Assembly: GCA_934725425.1 (NCBI GenBank)
Contig: CAKVAX010000003.1
Location: forward strand, 113,819-177,818
Direction of reading: 5' to 3'
DNA: 64,000 nucleotides
DNA from: an uncultured Eubacteriales bacterium
Lineage (GTDB): Bacteria; Bacillota; Clostridia; Oscillospirales; Acutalibacteraceae
Positions 7,755-17,117 of the stretch are shown piece after piece (the stretch's first letter is position 1; the number at the start of each line of letters is the position of its first letter). The notes under the pieces were generated by a model. That model made no database searches. It was not told the DNA's origin and was given only the letters and a program-made list of their open reading frames with translations. The position numbers and the translations under genes are program-made.

Positions 7755-10091
7755 ATGAAAAGGAAAAAGAAAGTAGAGATTTATAAAAAAGCGGCCAAAA
7801 AAGCCGCTTCAAAAAAAGAAAGAAAGCCTATAGAAACAGTTATACTTTTTGCATTGTCTGTTGCTCTTATGTCTTTTGTTTTGATTCCCGGTGAAAATAT
7901 TTGGCTGAGTATACACAATTTTATATTTTCTGTTTTTGGGATTTGTTCGGTTGCAATTCCGATACTTATCGGAATTGTTGCTGTTTGGCAGGCAAAGAAT
8001 AATATGGATAATATCAGAAAAACAAAATTAATAGTCTCCTCCATCGGCGTTATTTTTCTGGATTCGCTCATATTTATTTTGTCATTTAAATATAACAATA
8101 CAGTTGTAGATAATTGGTTTAAATACATATTTGATGAGTTTTCGAATGGAAAATTCAATAAAACTTCGGGACTTCTTGGTGCAGTTTTCGGAGCACCGTT
8201 GGTGTGGGGCTGCGGAGTAACCGGAGCTTTGATAATAGCTTTTTTGATTTTATTTATTTGTGTTATGTTTGTTACGGGTGCTACTCTAATGGAGTTTTTA
8301 GGTTTTTTTTCAAAACCGGCAAAAGCAATAAAAAATAAAATTGAAGTGAAAGCAACCGAATTTAAAATGAAGAAAGAATCTAAGCACAAAGAAGACGAAA
8401 ATTCAAAAATACCTTTTGAATTTAATCCTGAAACTGAAGAAAAATCAGAGGATAAATCATTTTCAAACGAAAATTCTATCGCCAAAGTAACCGAAAAATT
8501 TATTTCTAAAATCAAATCTCCTTCCAAGGAAAAAGAAAAAGAAGAAATAAAAGAAAAATTACCCGAGCAGGATTTCCAACCCCGTACCGAAAAATCTTCC
8601 GCAGGAGATTATCAATTCCCTTCTGTTGAACTTTTAAATAAATCCGTTACTCCTAAAGAAAATGAGATAACAAATGAGTTAAATAACAACGGAATGATTC
8701 TGGTAGATACTTTGAAAAGTTTTAATGTACAAACAAAAATAGTTGATATTAGCCGAGGTCCGGCAGTAACACGCTATGAGCTTCAGCCCGCTGCCGGAGT
8801 TAAAATAAGCAAAATCACAACATTGGCAGACGACATAGCTTTAAATTTAGCGGCTTCGGGAGTGCGCATAGAAGCCCCTATTCCGGGGAAAGCAGCCGTG
8901 GGAATAGAGGTTCCTAATAAAGTGGTCAGCGTGGTTAATATGCGTGAACTTATTGCGTCAGAGAAATTTAGGTCATCAAAAAGCAAACTTACAGTGGTTT
9001 TAGGAAGGGATATATCCGGAAATATAGCCATTACCGATTTGGTCAAAATGCCTCATTTATTGATTGCCGGTTCTACAGGTTCGGGTAAATCAGTATGTAT
9101 AAACTCTTTTATAATCAGTATCTTATATAATGCACGTCCCGACGAAGTAAAGCTCTTGATGATTGACCCTAAAGTTGTTGAGCTTGGGATTTATAACGGA
9201 ATTCCTCATTTGCTCGTTCCTGTTGTAACCGATGCCAGAAAGGCAGCCGGAGCTCTTAACTGGGCGGTAAATGAAATGCTTAAAAGATATAAAAAATTTG
9301 CAGAAAATAACGTAAGGGACTTAGAGTCATATAATGATTTGATAGAAAGAAATCCATACATCACCGACAAAGAAGGCGAAGTCCTTGAAAAAATGCCTCA
9401 AGTGGTAATCATTATAGATGAGCTTTCCGACTTAATGATGGCCGCTCCGAATGAGGTAGAAGATTATATTTGTAGATTAGCCCAAATGGCTCGTGCCGCA
9501 GGAATGCACCTTGTAATTGCGACCCAAAGGCCATCTGTTGATGTTATTACAGGTATAATCAAAGCTAATATACCCAGCAGAATCGCCCTTGCAGTTTCTT
9601 CTCAAATTGATTCCAGAACCATTTTGGATATGAGTGGAGCTGAAAAATTACTTGGTAGGGGAGATATGCTTTTCTCGCCGGTAGGTTCGCCTAAGCCCAT
9701 ACGAATTCAAGGGTGCTATGTAACAGACAAAGAAATAGAAAATGTTATAAAATTTTTGAAATCTTCTCAGGAAATTTCATACGATTCAAAAATAGCTGAA
9801 GAAATAGAAAAAAATGCAGCAACTGATAATTCAAAATCTTCTGAATCGAAAGTTTCGGACGGAAATATGGACCCGGTTATGAGCGAAGCTATAAAGTGCA
9901 TTATAGAAGCAGGACAAGCTTCTACATCACTTTTGCAAAGGAGACTTCGCATAGGCTATGCTCGTGCCGGACGACTTATAGATGAAATGGAACAAATGGG
10001 AATAGTCGGTCCGTACGAAGGCTCTAAACCTCGGCAGGTTCTTATAAATTATCAACAATTTTTAGAAATGAATATGACAAAAAAAGACTAG
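7755..10091 (+). CDS. ftsK: DNA translocase FtsK/SpoIIIE
   Basis: A 778-residue septal DNA pump. The N-terminal part (to about residue 185) has four hydrophobic helices. A charged low-complexity linker of about 130 residues follows, then the alpha-beta motor with Walker A AGSTGSGKSV and Walker B VVIIIDELSDLMM. The C-terminal winged-helix gamma domain (about 705-778, LLQRRLRIGYARAGRLIDEMEQ) reads KOPS/SRS sequences. ATG at 7755 follows AGAGAGG; the open frame to the left overlaps uppP and is not used. In a spore former this enzyme also moves the chromosome into the forespore. Confidence 0.95.
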   Translation: MKRKKKVEIYKKAAKKAASKKERKPIETVILFALSVALMSFVLIPGENIWLSIHNFIFSVFGICSVAIPILIGIVAVWQAKNNMDNIRKTKLIVSSIGVIFLDSLIFILSFKYNNTVVDNWFKYIFDEFSNGKFNKTSGLLGAVFGAPLVWGCGVTGALIIAFLILFICVMFVTGATLMEFLGFFSKPAKAIKNKIEVKATEFKMKKESKHKEDENSKIPFEFNPETEEKSEDKSFSNENSIAKVTEKFISKIKSPSKEKEKEEIKEKLPEQDFQPRTEKSSAGDYQFPSVELLNKSVTPKENEITNELNNNGMILVDTLKSFNVQTKIVDISRGPAVTRYELQPAAGVKISKITTLADDIALNLAASGVRIEAPIPGKAAVGIEVPNKVVSVVNMRELIASEKFRSSKSKLTVVLGRDISGNIAITDLVKMPHLLIAGSTGSGKSVCINSFIISILYNARPDEVKLLMIDPKVVELGIYNGIPHLLVPVVTDARKAAGALNWAVNEMLKRYKKFAENNVRDLESYNDLIERNPYITDKEGEVLEKMPQVVIIIDELSDLMMAAPNEVEDYICRLAQMARAAGMHLVIATQRPSVDVITGIIKANIPSRIALAVSSQIDSRTILDMSGAEKLLGRGDMLFSPVGSPKPIRIQGCYVTDKEIENVIKFLKSSQEISYDSKIAEEIEKNAATDNSKSSESKVSDGNMDPVMSEAIKCIIEAGQASTSLLQRRLRIGYARAGRLIDEMEQMGIVGPYEGSKPRQVLINYQQFLEMNMTKKD

Positions 10092-10108
10092 CGTAAAGGA
10101 GTTTAAAA

Positions 10109-11038
10109 TTGAAACCTCGCAGAAAGTTATACCATATAAAACAATTAGTATCTTCATTTATATTATTTATTTTTCTTTTAATTTCCGGAGTTTTGAGTTA
10201 CGGAAATATAGATGATTTTTCTTGGGATGATGTTTTTAAAGAAGTTTCCCTTGCAAACATAGACAGAGATGAAAATCCTCAGGATTTAAAAATACATTTT
10301 TTGGATGTAGGAAAAGCTGATTCGGCATACATAAAGTATAGAAACCATAACATTTTAATTGATGCAGCCGACAGAGAACCAACTGATACCGTTTGTGAAT
10401 ATCTGTCAAGGGAAGGAGTTTCAAAACTGGATTTGGTAATGGTTTCACATCCTCACAGAGACCATATAGGACAAATGGATAAAGTTATAAATAAATTTGA
10501 AATAGGAAAATTTGTGGAGTCGGATATATCACCTAATGTCCCCACCTGTGTAACCTACGAAAGAATGATTAAAGCTATTACAAATAAAAATGTTGATCTC
10601 AAGATTGCTCATCCGAATGATGTTTTTTATATCGAAGATCTAAAATTCGAAATTTTAGGTCCTATATCCGGACACCAAAATCTCAATAATAACTCTCTGG
10701 TAGTAAGAATGGTTTACAAAGATGTCAGCTTTTTATTTACCGGAGATGCAGAATCATTTGAAGAATCACAAATACTTAAAACCAATAAAATTATCAAATC
10801 TGATGTTTTAAAGGTAGCCCACCACGGGAGTAAAACGTCGAGCACCGTTAGATTTTTGAAAAGAGTATCGCCCAAATATGCTGTCATTTCGGTAGACTCT
10901 GAGGAAATGACTGCTGCAAGGCAAGTTGTTTTAGACAGATTAAAAGCAGTAGGAGCTGAAGTTTACAGGACGGATTTACATGGGAATATTTTATTTTTGA
11001 CAGACGGGCACCAAATAAGTGTAAAAACAGAAAAATAA
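10109..11038 (+). CDS. Membrane-anchored metallo-beta-lactamase-fold hydrolase, ComEC C-domain type
   Basis: A 309-residue protein with one N-terminal hydrophobic segment (about 13-31), so exported and probably anchored. The rest is an MBL domain with FLDVGKADSAYI and the metal motif SHPHRDHIG (HxHxDH), then FTGDAE and VAHHGSKTSS. This is the layout of the C-terminal nuclease-like domain of ComEC/Rec2 without the DNA channel, a common stand-alone protein in Clostridia. The TTG start at 10109 has AAAGGAG upstream. The next gene is a DUF3006 protein, a frequent neighbour of such MBL proteins. The substrate is unknown; phosphodiester cleavage is plausible. Confidence 0.85.
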   Translation: MKPRRKLYHIKQLVSSFILFIFLLISGVLSYGNIDDFSWDDVFKEVSLANIDRDENPQDLKIHFLDVGKADSAYIKYRNHNILIDAADREPTDTVCEYLSREGVSKLDLVMVSHPHRDHIGQMDKVINKFEIGKFVESDISPNVPTCVTYERMIKAITNKNVDLKIAHPNDVFYIEDLKFEILGPISGHQNLNNNSLVVRMVYKDVSFLFTGDAESFEESQILKTNKIIKSDVLKVAHHGSKTSSTVRFLKRVSPKYAVISVDSEEMTAARQVVLDRLKAVGAEVYRTDLHGNILFLTDGHQISVKTEK

Positions 11039-11052
11039 AAGGAGTGGTAAAA

Positions 11053-11274
11053 ATGCTTTTATCAGTAGACAGAATAACTTCCGGCAAATTGATTTGCGAA
11101 GACAGCGAAGGGAATTTGAAAATAATTCCTCTCACAAAAAATATAAAAGGCCTAAAAGAAGGCAGTATGATCGAAGTTTTAGAAAATGGAGAAATAATTT
11201 TGAGGGAAGATGAGTACAAAAAACGTGTTGAAAAAATTTTGAAATTAAGAAGTAAAATTAATTATGTAGAATGA
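11053..11274 (+). CDS. DUF3006 family protein
   Basis: A 73-residue protein with the DUF3006 pattern: beta strands beginning LSVDRITSGKLICED, then IIPLTKNIKGLKEGSMIEV, and a basic C-terminal helix. Function is unknown; members usually sit beside ComEC-type MBL proteins, as here (15 bases downstream). ATG at 11053 is preferred to the in-frame GTG at 11044 because the AAAGGAG site overlaps the GTG. Confidence 0.8.
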   Translation: MLLSVDRITSGKLICEDSEGNLKIIPLTKNIKGLKEGSMIEVLENGEIILREDEYKKRVEKILKLRSKINYVE

Positions 11275-11401
11275 CTACAATAGTAAAATTTTAAAATAAT
11301 TTATCTTAATTACAAAAATATAATTTATTTTTTATCGATTTTGTGATAATATTGTTAGCGAATGTGTAAAAAATAATTTGATATTATGGAGGAAAAACAA
11401 A

Positions 11402-13297
11402 ATGGATAGGTTAAAAAGTCTGAAGAAATTTCTTTTGGGTTCAGCTTTAAAAGATGATCAATTAAAAGACGAAAAATTATCTAGACTTTGGGGATTACCT
11501 ATAATGGCCAGTGATGCGGTGTCGTCTGTGGCTTATGCAGTGGAGGAGATTCTTATGGCTTTGATCCCCGGAGTAGGGATTATGGCTGCGAGTTATGTAG
11601 GATACGTCAGCGTTCCGATAATCCTTCTTCTTTTGATACTTATTTTTTCTTACTCCCAAATAATCAGTCACTACCCGAACGGCGGTGGAGCATATGTGGT
11701 GTCGAAAGAAAATTTTGGCAAAAAAGCTTCGTTACTTGCTGCAACATGTTTGGTTATAGATTATATTATGACCGTAGCCGTAAGTATATCTTCTTCTACA
11801 GCTGCGATATTGGCTGTTTATCCTGCACTCGAACCTTATAGAATTATAATTTCTTTGATTTGTGTTGGCGCTATAACTCTGGTCAACCTTCGTGGAATAG
11901 GTGAGTCTTCCAAAATTTTCGGAATACCTACATATATGTTTATTTTTTCTATGATAGCTCTTATAACCACCGGATTCATAAGATTTTTTACAGGGTCTTT
12001 ATCTCCTATAAATTATACTCCTGAGCAACTTAGCGGAATAGTTACCGATAACTTGACCGGACTTACTTTGGTGCTTTTCCTTTGTGCATTTTCATCGGGA
12101 TGTTCGGCTCTTACAGGCGTTGAGGCTGTAAGTAATGCTATTCCGAGTTTTAAAGAACCTTCTCAAAAAACAGCTAAGCACGTTTTGTTTATGCTCGGCG
12201 GAATAATTGTGTTTATATTTGGCGGGACAAGCTTTTTAGCAACATTTTTACACGTGGTACCTGTTGCTGATAAAACTGTACTTTCTCAGATGGGAACCGC
12301 GATTTTCGGCAACGGAATAATGTTTTACGTACTTCAGTTTACAACTTCATTAATACTTCTTTTAGCTGCAAATACATCCTATAGTGGTTTGCCTATACTT
12401 TTATCGATTTTGGCAAAAGACCGCTACATGCCTCGTCAATTTTCTCAAAGAGGAACTAAACTTAGCTTTTCAAATGGAATAATGTTTATTTTTATCGCAA
12501 GTGCTTTGTTGCTCGTAGCGTTCAATGCGGATACTCATAGGCTGATTCCATTCTATTCTGTAGGGGTATTTGTTTCGTTTACAATTTCTCAGTTCGGCAT
12601 GTTTGTAAAATGGATGCGTTCAAAAGAGCCGGGCTGGCAATATAAATCTCTTATAAACGGTTTTGGTGCTCTTGTTACTTTCATCGGTTCGATAGTAGTT
12701 TTTACAACCAAATTCACTCATGGAGCATGGGCTTTGTTGATAGTCACTCCTTTGCTTATGTGGTTTATGTCGGCGACTCATAGACATTACTTCGAATTTC
12801 TAAAAGGAATAAGCATTTTAGGGTATAACTACAAGTATAAAAAAAGTAACAGCAATGAAACATTCCCGTGCATAGTACTTATAAATAAGATGAATAGAGC
12901 CGCTCTTAAAACTTTTGATTATGCAAACGAAATAACTTCAAATGTTACTCCGCTTCATATTTCTGTTTCAAAAATCGAAACCGAAAGGTTGCAAAAACAA
13001 TGGAAAGATTTGGGGATAGACATACCTCTTACTATAATTTACACACCATATAGAGATATAATTTCTCAAATTGATAATTATGTAAGCGAACGTGAAAGAG
13101 ATTTAAAAGACGGCGAAACTTTGACCGTAGTTTTAACAAGAATCAGCGGTAATGCATGGAAAGACACTATTTATCACAACCAGACAACATTCTTTATTGA
13201 AAAAATTCTAAGAAGACACGAAAGTGTAGCCACTACACTGGTTCCGTATTTTTATGATAAGCCTAAATCTAAAAAAGAAACACAAGTGGCAAAATAG
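11402..13297 (+). CDS. APC-family permease, KimA-like (potassium or amino acid uptake)
   Basis: A 631-residue membrane protein of the amino acid-polyamine-cation superfamily with about twelve helices and a cytoplasmic C-terminal domain (about 460-631). The start SDAVSSVAYAVEE resembles KimA (YdaO) of Bacillus, a c-di-AMP-regulated potassium importer, and HYPNGGGAYVVSKENFG is the helix-3 motif of this branch. The C-terminal domain is where KimA binds c-di-AMP. ATG at 11402 follows GGAGG. No ydaO riboswitch fits in the 127-base gap upstream. A c-di-AMP phosphodiesterase (22346-24292) is encoded 9 kb away. A general amino acid permease remains possible. Confidence 0.75.
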   Translation: MDRLKSLKKFLLGSALKDDQLKDEKLSRLWGLPIMASDAVSSVAYAVEEILMALIPGVGIMAASYVGYVSVPIILLLLILIFSYSQIISHYPNGGGAYVVSKENFGKKASLLAATCLVIDYIMTVAVSISSSTAAILAVYPALEPYRIIISLICVGAITLVNLRGIGESSKIFGIPTYMFIFSMIALITTGFIRFFTGSLSPINYTPEQLSGIVTDNLTGLTLVLFLCAFSSGCSALTGVEAVSNAIPSFKEPSQKTAKHVLFMLGGIIVFIFGGTSFLATFLHVVPVADKTVLSQMGTAIFGNGIMFYVLQFTTSLILLLAANTSYSGLPILLSILAKDRYMPRQFSQRGTKLSFSNGIMFIFIASALLLVAFNADTHRLIPFYSVGVFVSFTISQFGMFVKWMRSKEPGWQYKSLINGFGALVTFIGSIVVFTTKFTHGAWALLIVTPLLMWFMSATHRHYFEFLKGISILGYNYKYKKSNSNETFPCIVLINKMNRAALKTFDYANEITSNVTPLHISVSKIETERLQKQWKDLGIDIPLTIIYTPYRDIISQIDNYVSERERDLKDGETLTVVLTRISGNAWKDTIYHNQTTFFIEKILRRHESVATTLVPYFYDKPKSKKETQVAK

Positions 13298-13313
13298 GAG
13301 GATATAAGGTTAA

Positions 13314-14777
13314 GTGAAAAAGTTTTATAAATATTTAGCTTTTGTCGGCTTGATATTTTTCGGATTTCTTTTAAATGTAAATGCAAGTAATTCTTTAGAT
13401 GATATAAAAAGTCGTGGATACATCAAAGTTTCCACGAATGCCGAATTTGAGCCTTTTGAGTACAAAGACGGAAACGAAATGGTGGGCATAGATATAGATA
13501 TAGCTCGAAAAATAGCCGAGAAATTAGGAGTTAGTATAAATATCAATGATGTTTCCTTTGATGCGGTTATTTTGGAGCTTTTAAATAAAAATTGTGATTT
13601 TGCAATTTCGGCTATGAGTTCGAGTGAGGAAAAATCTAAAAACGTGGATTTTTCAGATTCTTACTATGTTTCTAAACAAATGGTTATCGTGCCTCAAAAC
13701 AGCGAAATTTCGACGCCTGAAGACCTTCACGGTAAAAAAATCGGCGTAGCTCTTGGCTTTACAGGAGATATTTATTGTACAGAAAATTTTTCCGATTCAG
13801 ATATACAAAGGTACGGCAAAGCTTCGGATGCTGCGCTGGATCTTGTTAATCATCGGCTGGACGCAGTCGTAGTTGATGATGTTCCGGCTAAAAAATTGGT
13901 CAAATCTCTTGGAAACCAAGCAAAGTTTTTGGATGAATATCTTTTTCAAGAAGATTATCGTATTGCCGTTCCCAAGGGTGAAAAGGAACTTCTGAACTAC
14001 ATAAACTTTGTGCTTGATGACATGAAAAATGCCGGCGAAATAGACGTCATAGTAAGCAAATATACTGAAGTTAAAGATACCCGAAGCGTTGATATAATCG
14101 GGCAGATTTACAGAAATTTAGTTTACAAAGACCGATATAAAATGATATTGAGCGGACTTTGTGTAACGATTGAAATTACCGCAGTAGCTTTGATAATAGG
14201 AATTATTTTGGGAGTTTTGATTTCAATCGTTCGAGTAAGCCAAAATAAAAGTTTTTTGTTTAAAATTCTTAAATTTTTAGCAAACATATATCTGACCGTA
14301 ATAAGAGGGACACCGGTTGTTGTGCAGCTTTTTACGATATATTATTTGGTTTTGTGTTCTACAGGTTTAAGTAAGATATTTATCGCAATGATAGCTTTTG
14401 GAATCAACTCCGGAGCATACGTTGCCGAAACAATGAGATCCGGTTTGCAATCGGTTGACGGTGGGCAGTACGAAGCCGGTCGCTCTTTAGGGCTTAGTTC
14501 GGCCATAACTATGAAAAAAATAGTTTTGCCTCAAGCTTTCAAAAATTGTTTACCGACGCTTGTAAGTGAGTTTATTCAGCTCATAAAAGAAACCGCTGTT
14601 GCAGGATTTATCGGTATAACAGATTTATCGAGAGCCGGCGATATAATAAGAAGCCAAACCTATGAGGCTTTTGTTCCGCTCATTACAGTTGCAGCTATTT
14701 ATTTGATAATAGTGGTAATAACCACATGTATAATGTCCGTGATAGAAAGGAGACTCCGCGCAAGTGATAAGCGTTAA
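13314..14777 (+). CDS. Amino acid ABC transporter, substrate-binding protein fused to permease
   Basis: A 487-residue fusion. It begins with a signal peptide (about 1-24), then a polar amino acid-binding domain (about 30-250: GYIKVSTNAEFEPFEY, GIDIDIARKIAEKLG). From about residue 275 follows a HisM/GlnP-type permease with TVIRGTPVVVQL and the EAA loop EAGRSLGLSSAITMKKIVLPQAFKN. Binding protein and channel are therefore tethered, as in GlnP-type systems of lactic acid bacteria and some Clostridia. It overlaps the ATPase gene by 14 bases, indicating coupled translation. GTG start at 13314. A glutamine/glutamate or other polar amino acid substrate is likely but not provable. Confidence 0.9.
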   Translation: MKKFYKYLAFVGLIFFGFLLNVNASNSLDDIKSRGYIKVSTNAEFEPFEYKDGNEMVGIDIDIARKIAEKLGVSININDVSFDAVILELLNKNCDFAISAMSSSEEKSKNVDFSDSYYVSKQMVIVPQNSEISTPEDLHGKKIGVALGFTGDIYCTENFSDSDIQRYGKASDAALDLVNHRLDAVVVDDVPAKKLVKSLGNQAKFLDEYLFQEDYRIAVPKGEKELLNYINFVLDDMKNAGEIDVIVSKYTEVKDTRSVDIIGQIYRNLVYKDRYKMILSGLCVTIEITAVALIIGIILGVLISIVRVSQNKSFLFKILKFLANIYLTVIRGTPVVVQLFTIYYLVLCSTGLSKIFIAMIAFGINSGAYVAETMRSGLQSVDGGQYEAGRSLGLSSAITMKKIVLPQAFKNCLPTLVSEFIQLIKETAVAGFIGITDLSRAGDIIRSQTYEAFVPLITVAAIYLIIVVITTCIMSVIERRLRASDKR

Positions 14778-15498
14778 AAATTTATATAAAGAATTTAAAA
14801 ATGATAATGAGACTTTAAGAATTTTGAGTGGAATAAACGTGGAGTTCAAAAAAGGTGAAAAAGTTGCTATTATAGGTCCTTCCGGTTCCGGTAAGAGCAC
14901 TTTTCTAAGATGTTTAAACGGCTTAGAAATTCCTACCAGTGGAGAAATAAATTTCGAAGGAATAAATATCACAGACCCAAAATGCAATATGGATGAAGTC
15001 AGAAAAAATATCGGCATGGTTTTTCAGCATTTTAACCTTTTTCCGCACCTGACTATCCTTCAAAATATTACTCTTGCCCCGATTTCTCTTAAATTATATA
15101 CCAAAAGAGACGCCGAACAATGTGCATTGGCTCTTCTCGAAAAAGTAGGGCTCAGAGACAAAGCGGATTCATATCCTTCCAGGCTTTCCGGCGGACAAAA
15201 ACAAAGAGTTGCAATAATCAGAGCTTTGATAATGAACCCCAAGGTGATTTTATTTGATGAGCCCACTTCTGCGCTTGACCCCGAAATGATAAAAGAAGTT
15301 ATATCTGTAATGGTAGATATTGCCAATCAAGGCATGACTATGATTGTTGTAACTCACGAAATGAGCTTTGTAAAAGAGGCCGCCACTCGTGTTCTTTTTA
15401 TGGACCATGGCAAAATCATAGCTGATGAAACTCCTGACCAGTTGTTCAATAATTGTCAAAATGTTCGTGTAAGTAAATTTCTTAAAAAGATTGTATGA
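14764..15498 (+). CDS. glnQ: Amino acid ABC transporter ATP-binding protein (GlnQ type)
   Basis: A 244-residue ATPase energising the preceding transporter. Walker A is GPSGSGKST, the Q-loop follows at MVFQHFNLFPHLT, the signature is LSGGQKQRV, Walker B is VILFDEPTSALDP, and the switch histidine is in VVTHEMSFVKEA. The sequence closely follows the polar amino acid (GlnQ/HisP) subgroup. The GTG start lies inside the end of the permease gene. Confidence 0.93.
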   Translation: MISVKNLYKEFKNDNETLRILSGINVEFKKGEKVAIIGPSGSGKSTFLRCLNGLEIPTSGEINFEGINITDPKCNMDEVRKNIGMVFQHFNLFPHLTILQNITLAPISLKLYTKRDAEQCALALLEKVGLRDKADSYPSRLSGGQKQRVAIIRALIMNPKVILFDEPTSALDPEMIKEVISVMVDIANQGMTMIVVTHEMSFVKEAATRVLFMDHGKIIADETPDQLFNNCQNVRVSKFLKKIV

Positions 15499-15517
15499 TT
15501 TGAAATAGAGGATTTAA

Positions 15518-15958
15518 ATGAAAATAACAACAAATACTCCTGAGGAAACTAAAAATTTTGCCTATAAGCTTGCTTCAAAATTAAAAGGCAATGAAATATT
15601 TGCTTTTTATGGAGATTTGGGAGTGGGCAAAACCACCTTTATAAGAGGGCTTGCGAGTTTTTTTAATTTAGAAAATCTCGTGTCCAGTCCTACATTTTCA
15701 TTGGTGAATGAATATCAAAATAAAGATATAAAAATATATCATTTCGATATGTATCGAATACACTCATTCGAAGATTTGGAATCCACAGGATTTTTTGATT
15801 ATCTTGATAATGGAATATTTTTGATAGAATGGTCAGAAAATATAGAGGAATACCTTCCTCAAAATGTGATTAAAATTAAAATAGAAAAAATAAATTCCCA
15901 AGACGGAAGAATGATAACTATAGAGGGAGAAAATTATATTGAAAATTTTAGCAGTTGA
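15518..15958 (+). CDS. tsaE: tRNA threonylcarbamoyladenosine biosynthesis ATPase TsaE
   Basis: A 146-residue P-loop protein with Walker A GDLGVGKTTF, SSPTFSLVNEY and HFDMYRI, the hallmarks of TsaE (YdiB). It works with TsaB and TsaD to attach threonylcarbamoyl to A37 of ANN-decoding tRNAs. It overlaps tsaB by 20 bases; tsaD and the usual rimI are not in this window. Confidence 0.95.
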   Translation: MKITTNTPEETKNFAYKLASKLKGNEIFAFYGDLGVGKTTFIRGLASFFNLENLVSSPTFSLVNEYQNKDIKIYHFDMYRIHSFEDLESTGFFDYLDNGIFLIEWSENIEEYLPQNVIKIKIEKINSQDGRMITIEGENYIENFSS

Positions 15959-16652
15959 TTCATCGTCAGCCACTGCTTCCGTAGCGCTGGTTGATAATAA
16001 AAAAATAGTTGCCGAATATTTTATAAATGCCGGCTTGACTCATAGTCAAACTTTGGCGCCTATGATAGAATCCATTCTCAAAAACTTAAAAATAGAACCC
16101 GCTGAAATTGATTTATACGTTTCCACGTCAGGGCCGGGGTCTTTTACTGGGCTTAGAATAGGAATGGCAACGATTGAAGCCATGGCTTTGGCAAATAACA
16201 AGCCGTGTGTAGGTGTTTCGTCGCTTGAAGCGCTCTCCTACAACATCAATAACCACAATAATTTAATTTGTGCATGCATGGATGCGCGCAGAGAACAGGT
16301 TTACAATGCTTTATTTAAGTTTGAAAATAATAAATTAGTAAGATTAACCGAAGATAGAGCTATTTTAATTAAAGATTTAGCCGAAGAATTAAAAAATTTA
16401 AATTTTAATATTGAAATTGTTGGAGATGCCGCAGAGATATGCTATAATAGTACGGAACTTGAGCTTCTGGGGAATAAATGTATTTTACTACCTGAAAAAA
16501 ATAGGTATATAAAGGCTTCGAGTGTCGCTTTGGCTGCTTTTGAAACTTTTAATTTAAATGTTGATTCAGTTGATAAATTTGATTTGAAAGTCAACTATAT
16601 AAAAGTTCCTCAAGCTCAGAGAGTTATGGAAGAAAAATTGTCCAACGGTTAG
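15939..16652 (+). CDS. tsaB: tRNA threonylcarbamoyladenosine biosynthesis protein TsaB
   Basis: A 237-residue ASKHA-fold protein that scaffolds TsaD. It starts ILAVDSSSATASVAL and contains GPGSFTGLRIGMA, both diagnostic. The TTG start at 15939 lies inside tsaE, and GAGGGAG is found about 10 bases before it, so the two are translationally coupled. rpiB follows after 14 bases. Confidence 0.94.
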   Translation: MKILAVDSSSATASVALVDNKKIVAEYFINAGLTHSQTLAPMIESILKNLKIEPAEIDLYVSTSGPGSFTGLRIGMATIEAMALANNKPCVGVSSLEALSYNINNHNNLICACMDARREQVYNALFKFENNKLVRLTEDRAILIKDLAEELKNLNFNIEIVGDAAEICYNSTELELLGNKCILLPEKNRYIKASSVALAAFETFNLNVDSVDKFDLKVNYIKVPQAQRVMEEKLSNG

Positions 16653-16666
16653 GAGGGAAATTATTT

Positions 16667-17116
16667 ATGATATCTATAGGTTCTGACCACGCAGGGTATG
16701 AATTAAAAACCCAAATTGAATCATACCTTGAGAGTAAAAATATAGAATTTGAAGACGTAGGAACATTTAATGAAAAGTCGTGTGATTATCCCATTTTTGC
16801 GGAAAAGGCTTCTAGACTTGTGTCGGAAGGTTACTGTGAAAAAGGGATTTTAGTTTGTGGTTCCGGGGTAGGAATGTGTATAGCTTCTAATAAAATTAAA
16901 AATATAAGAGCAGTCCTTTGCTTTGATGCGGAAATTGCTTCTCTTTCAAGAAAGCACAATGATGCAAATGTACTTTGCTTGGGAGGCAGATTTATAAATT
17001 TAGATAATGCGATTAAAGTTATAGACGCATTTCTTAATACACCTTTTGAAGGTGGACGGCACGAAAAAAGGATAGAGCTTATTAAAAATTTAGAAAATAA
17101 ATTTGGAGGAAAATAA
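16667..17116 (+). CDS. rpiB: Ribose 5-phosphate isomerase B
   Basis: A 149-residue enzyme interconverting ribose 5-phosphate and ribulose 5-phosphate in the pentose phosphate pathway. It shows ISIGSDHAGYELK at the N-terminus, the active-site CGSGVGMCIASNK, and NDANVLCLGGR, all typical of RpiB/LacAB. A usual ATG start follows AGGAGGG. Only one base separates it from the upp start, so pentose phosphate supply and uracil salvage (which uses PRPP) are co-expressed. Confidence 0.95.
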   Translation: MISIGSDHAGYELKTQIESYLESKNIEFEDVGTFNEKSCDYPIFAEKASRLVSEGYCEKGILVCGSGVGMCIASNKIKNIRAVLCFDAEIASLSRKHNDANVLCLGGRFINLDNAIKVIDAFLNTPFEGGRHEKRIELIKNLENKFGGK

Positions 17117-17117
17117 T

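Noticed and set aside
7781..8527. 248-codon open frame antisense to the start of ftsK
   Set aside because: It mirrors the low-complexity linker and membrane helices of ftsK and lacks a start site.
10109..11038. ComEC DNA-uptake channel
   Set aside because: Only the metallo-beta-lactamase part is present with a single membrane anchor; the multi-helix competence domain is missing.
11275..11401. A ydaO-type c-di-AMP riboswitch before the KimA-like permease
   Set aside because: The gap is only 127 bases of A+T-rich sequence without the conserved riboswitch segments.
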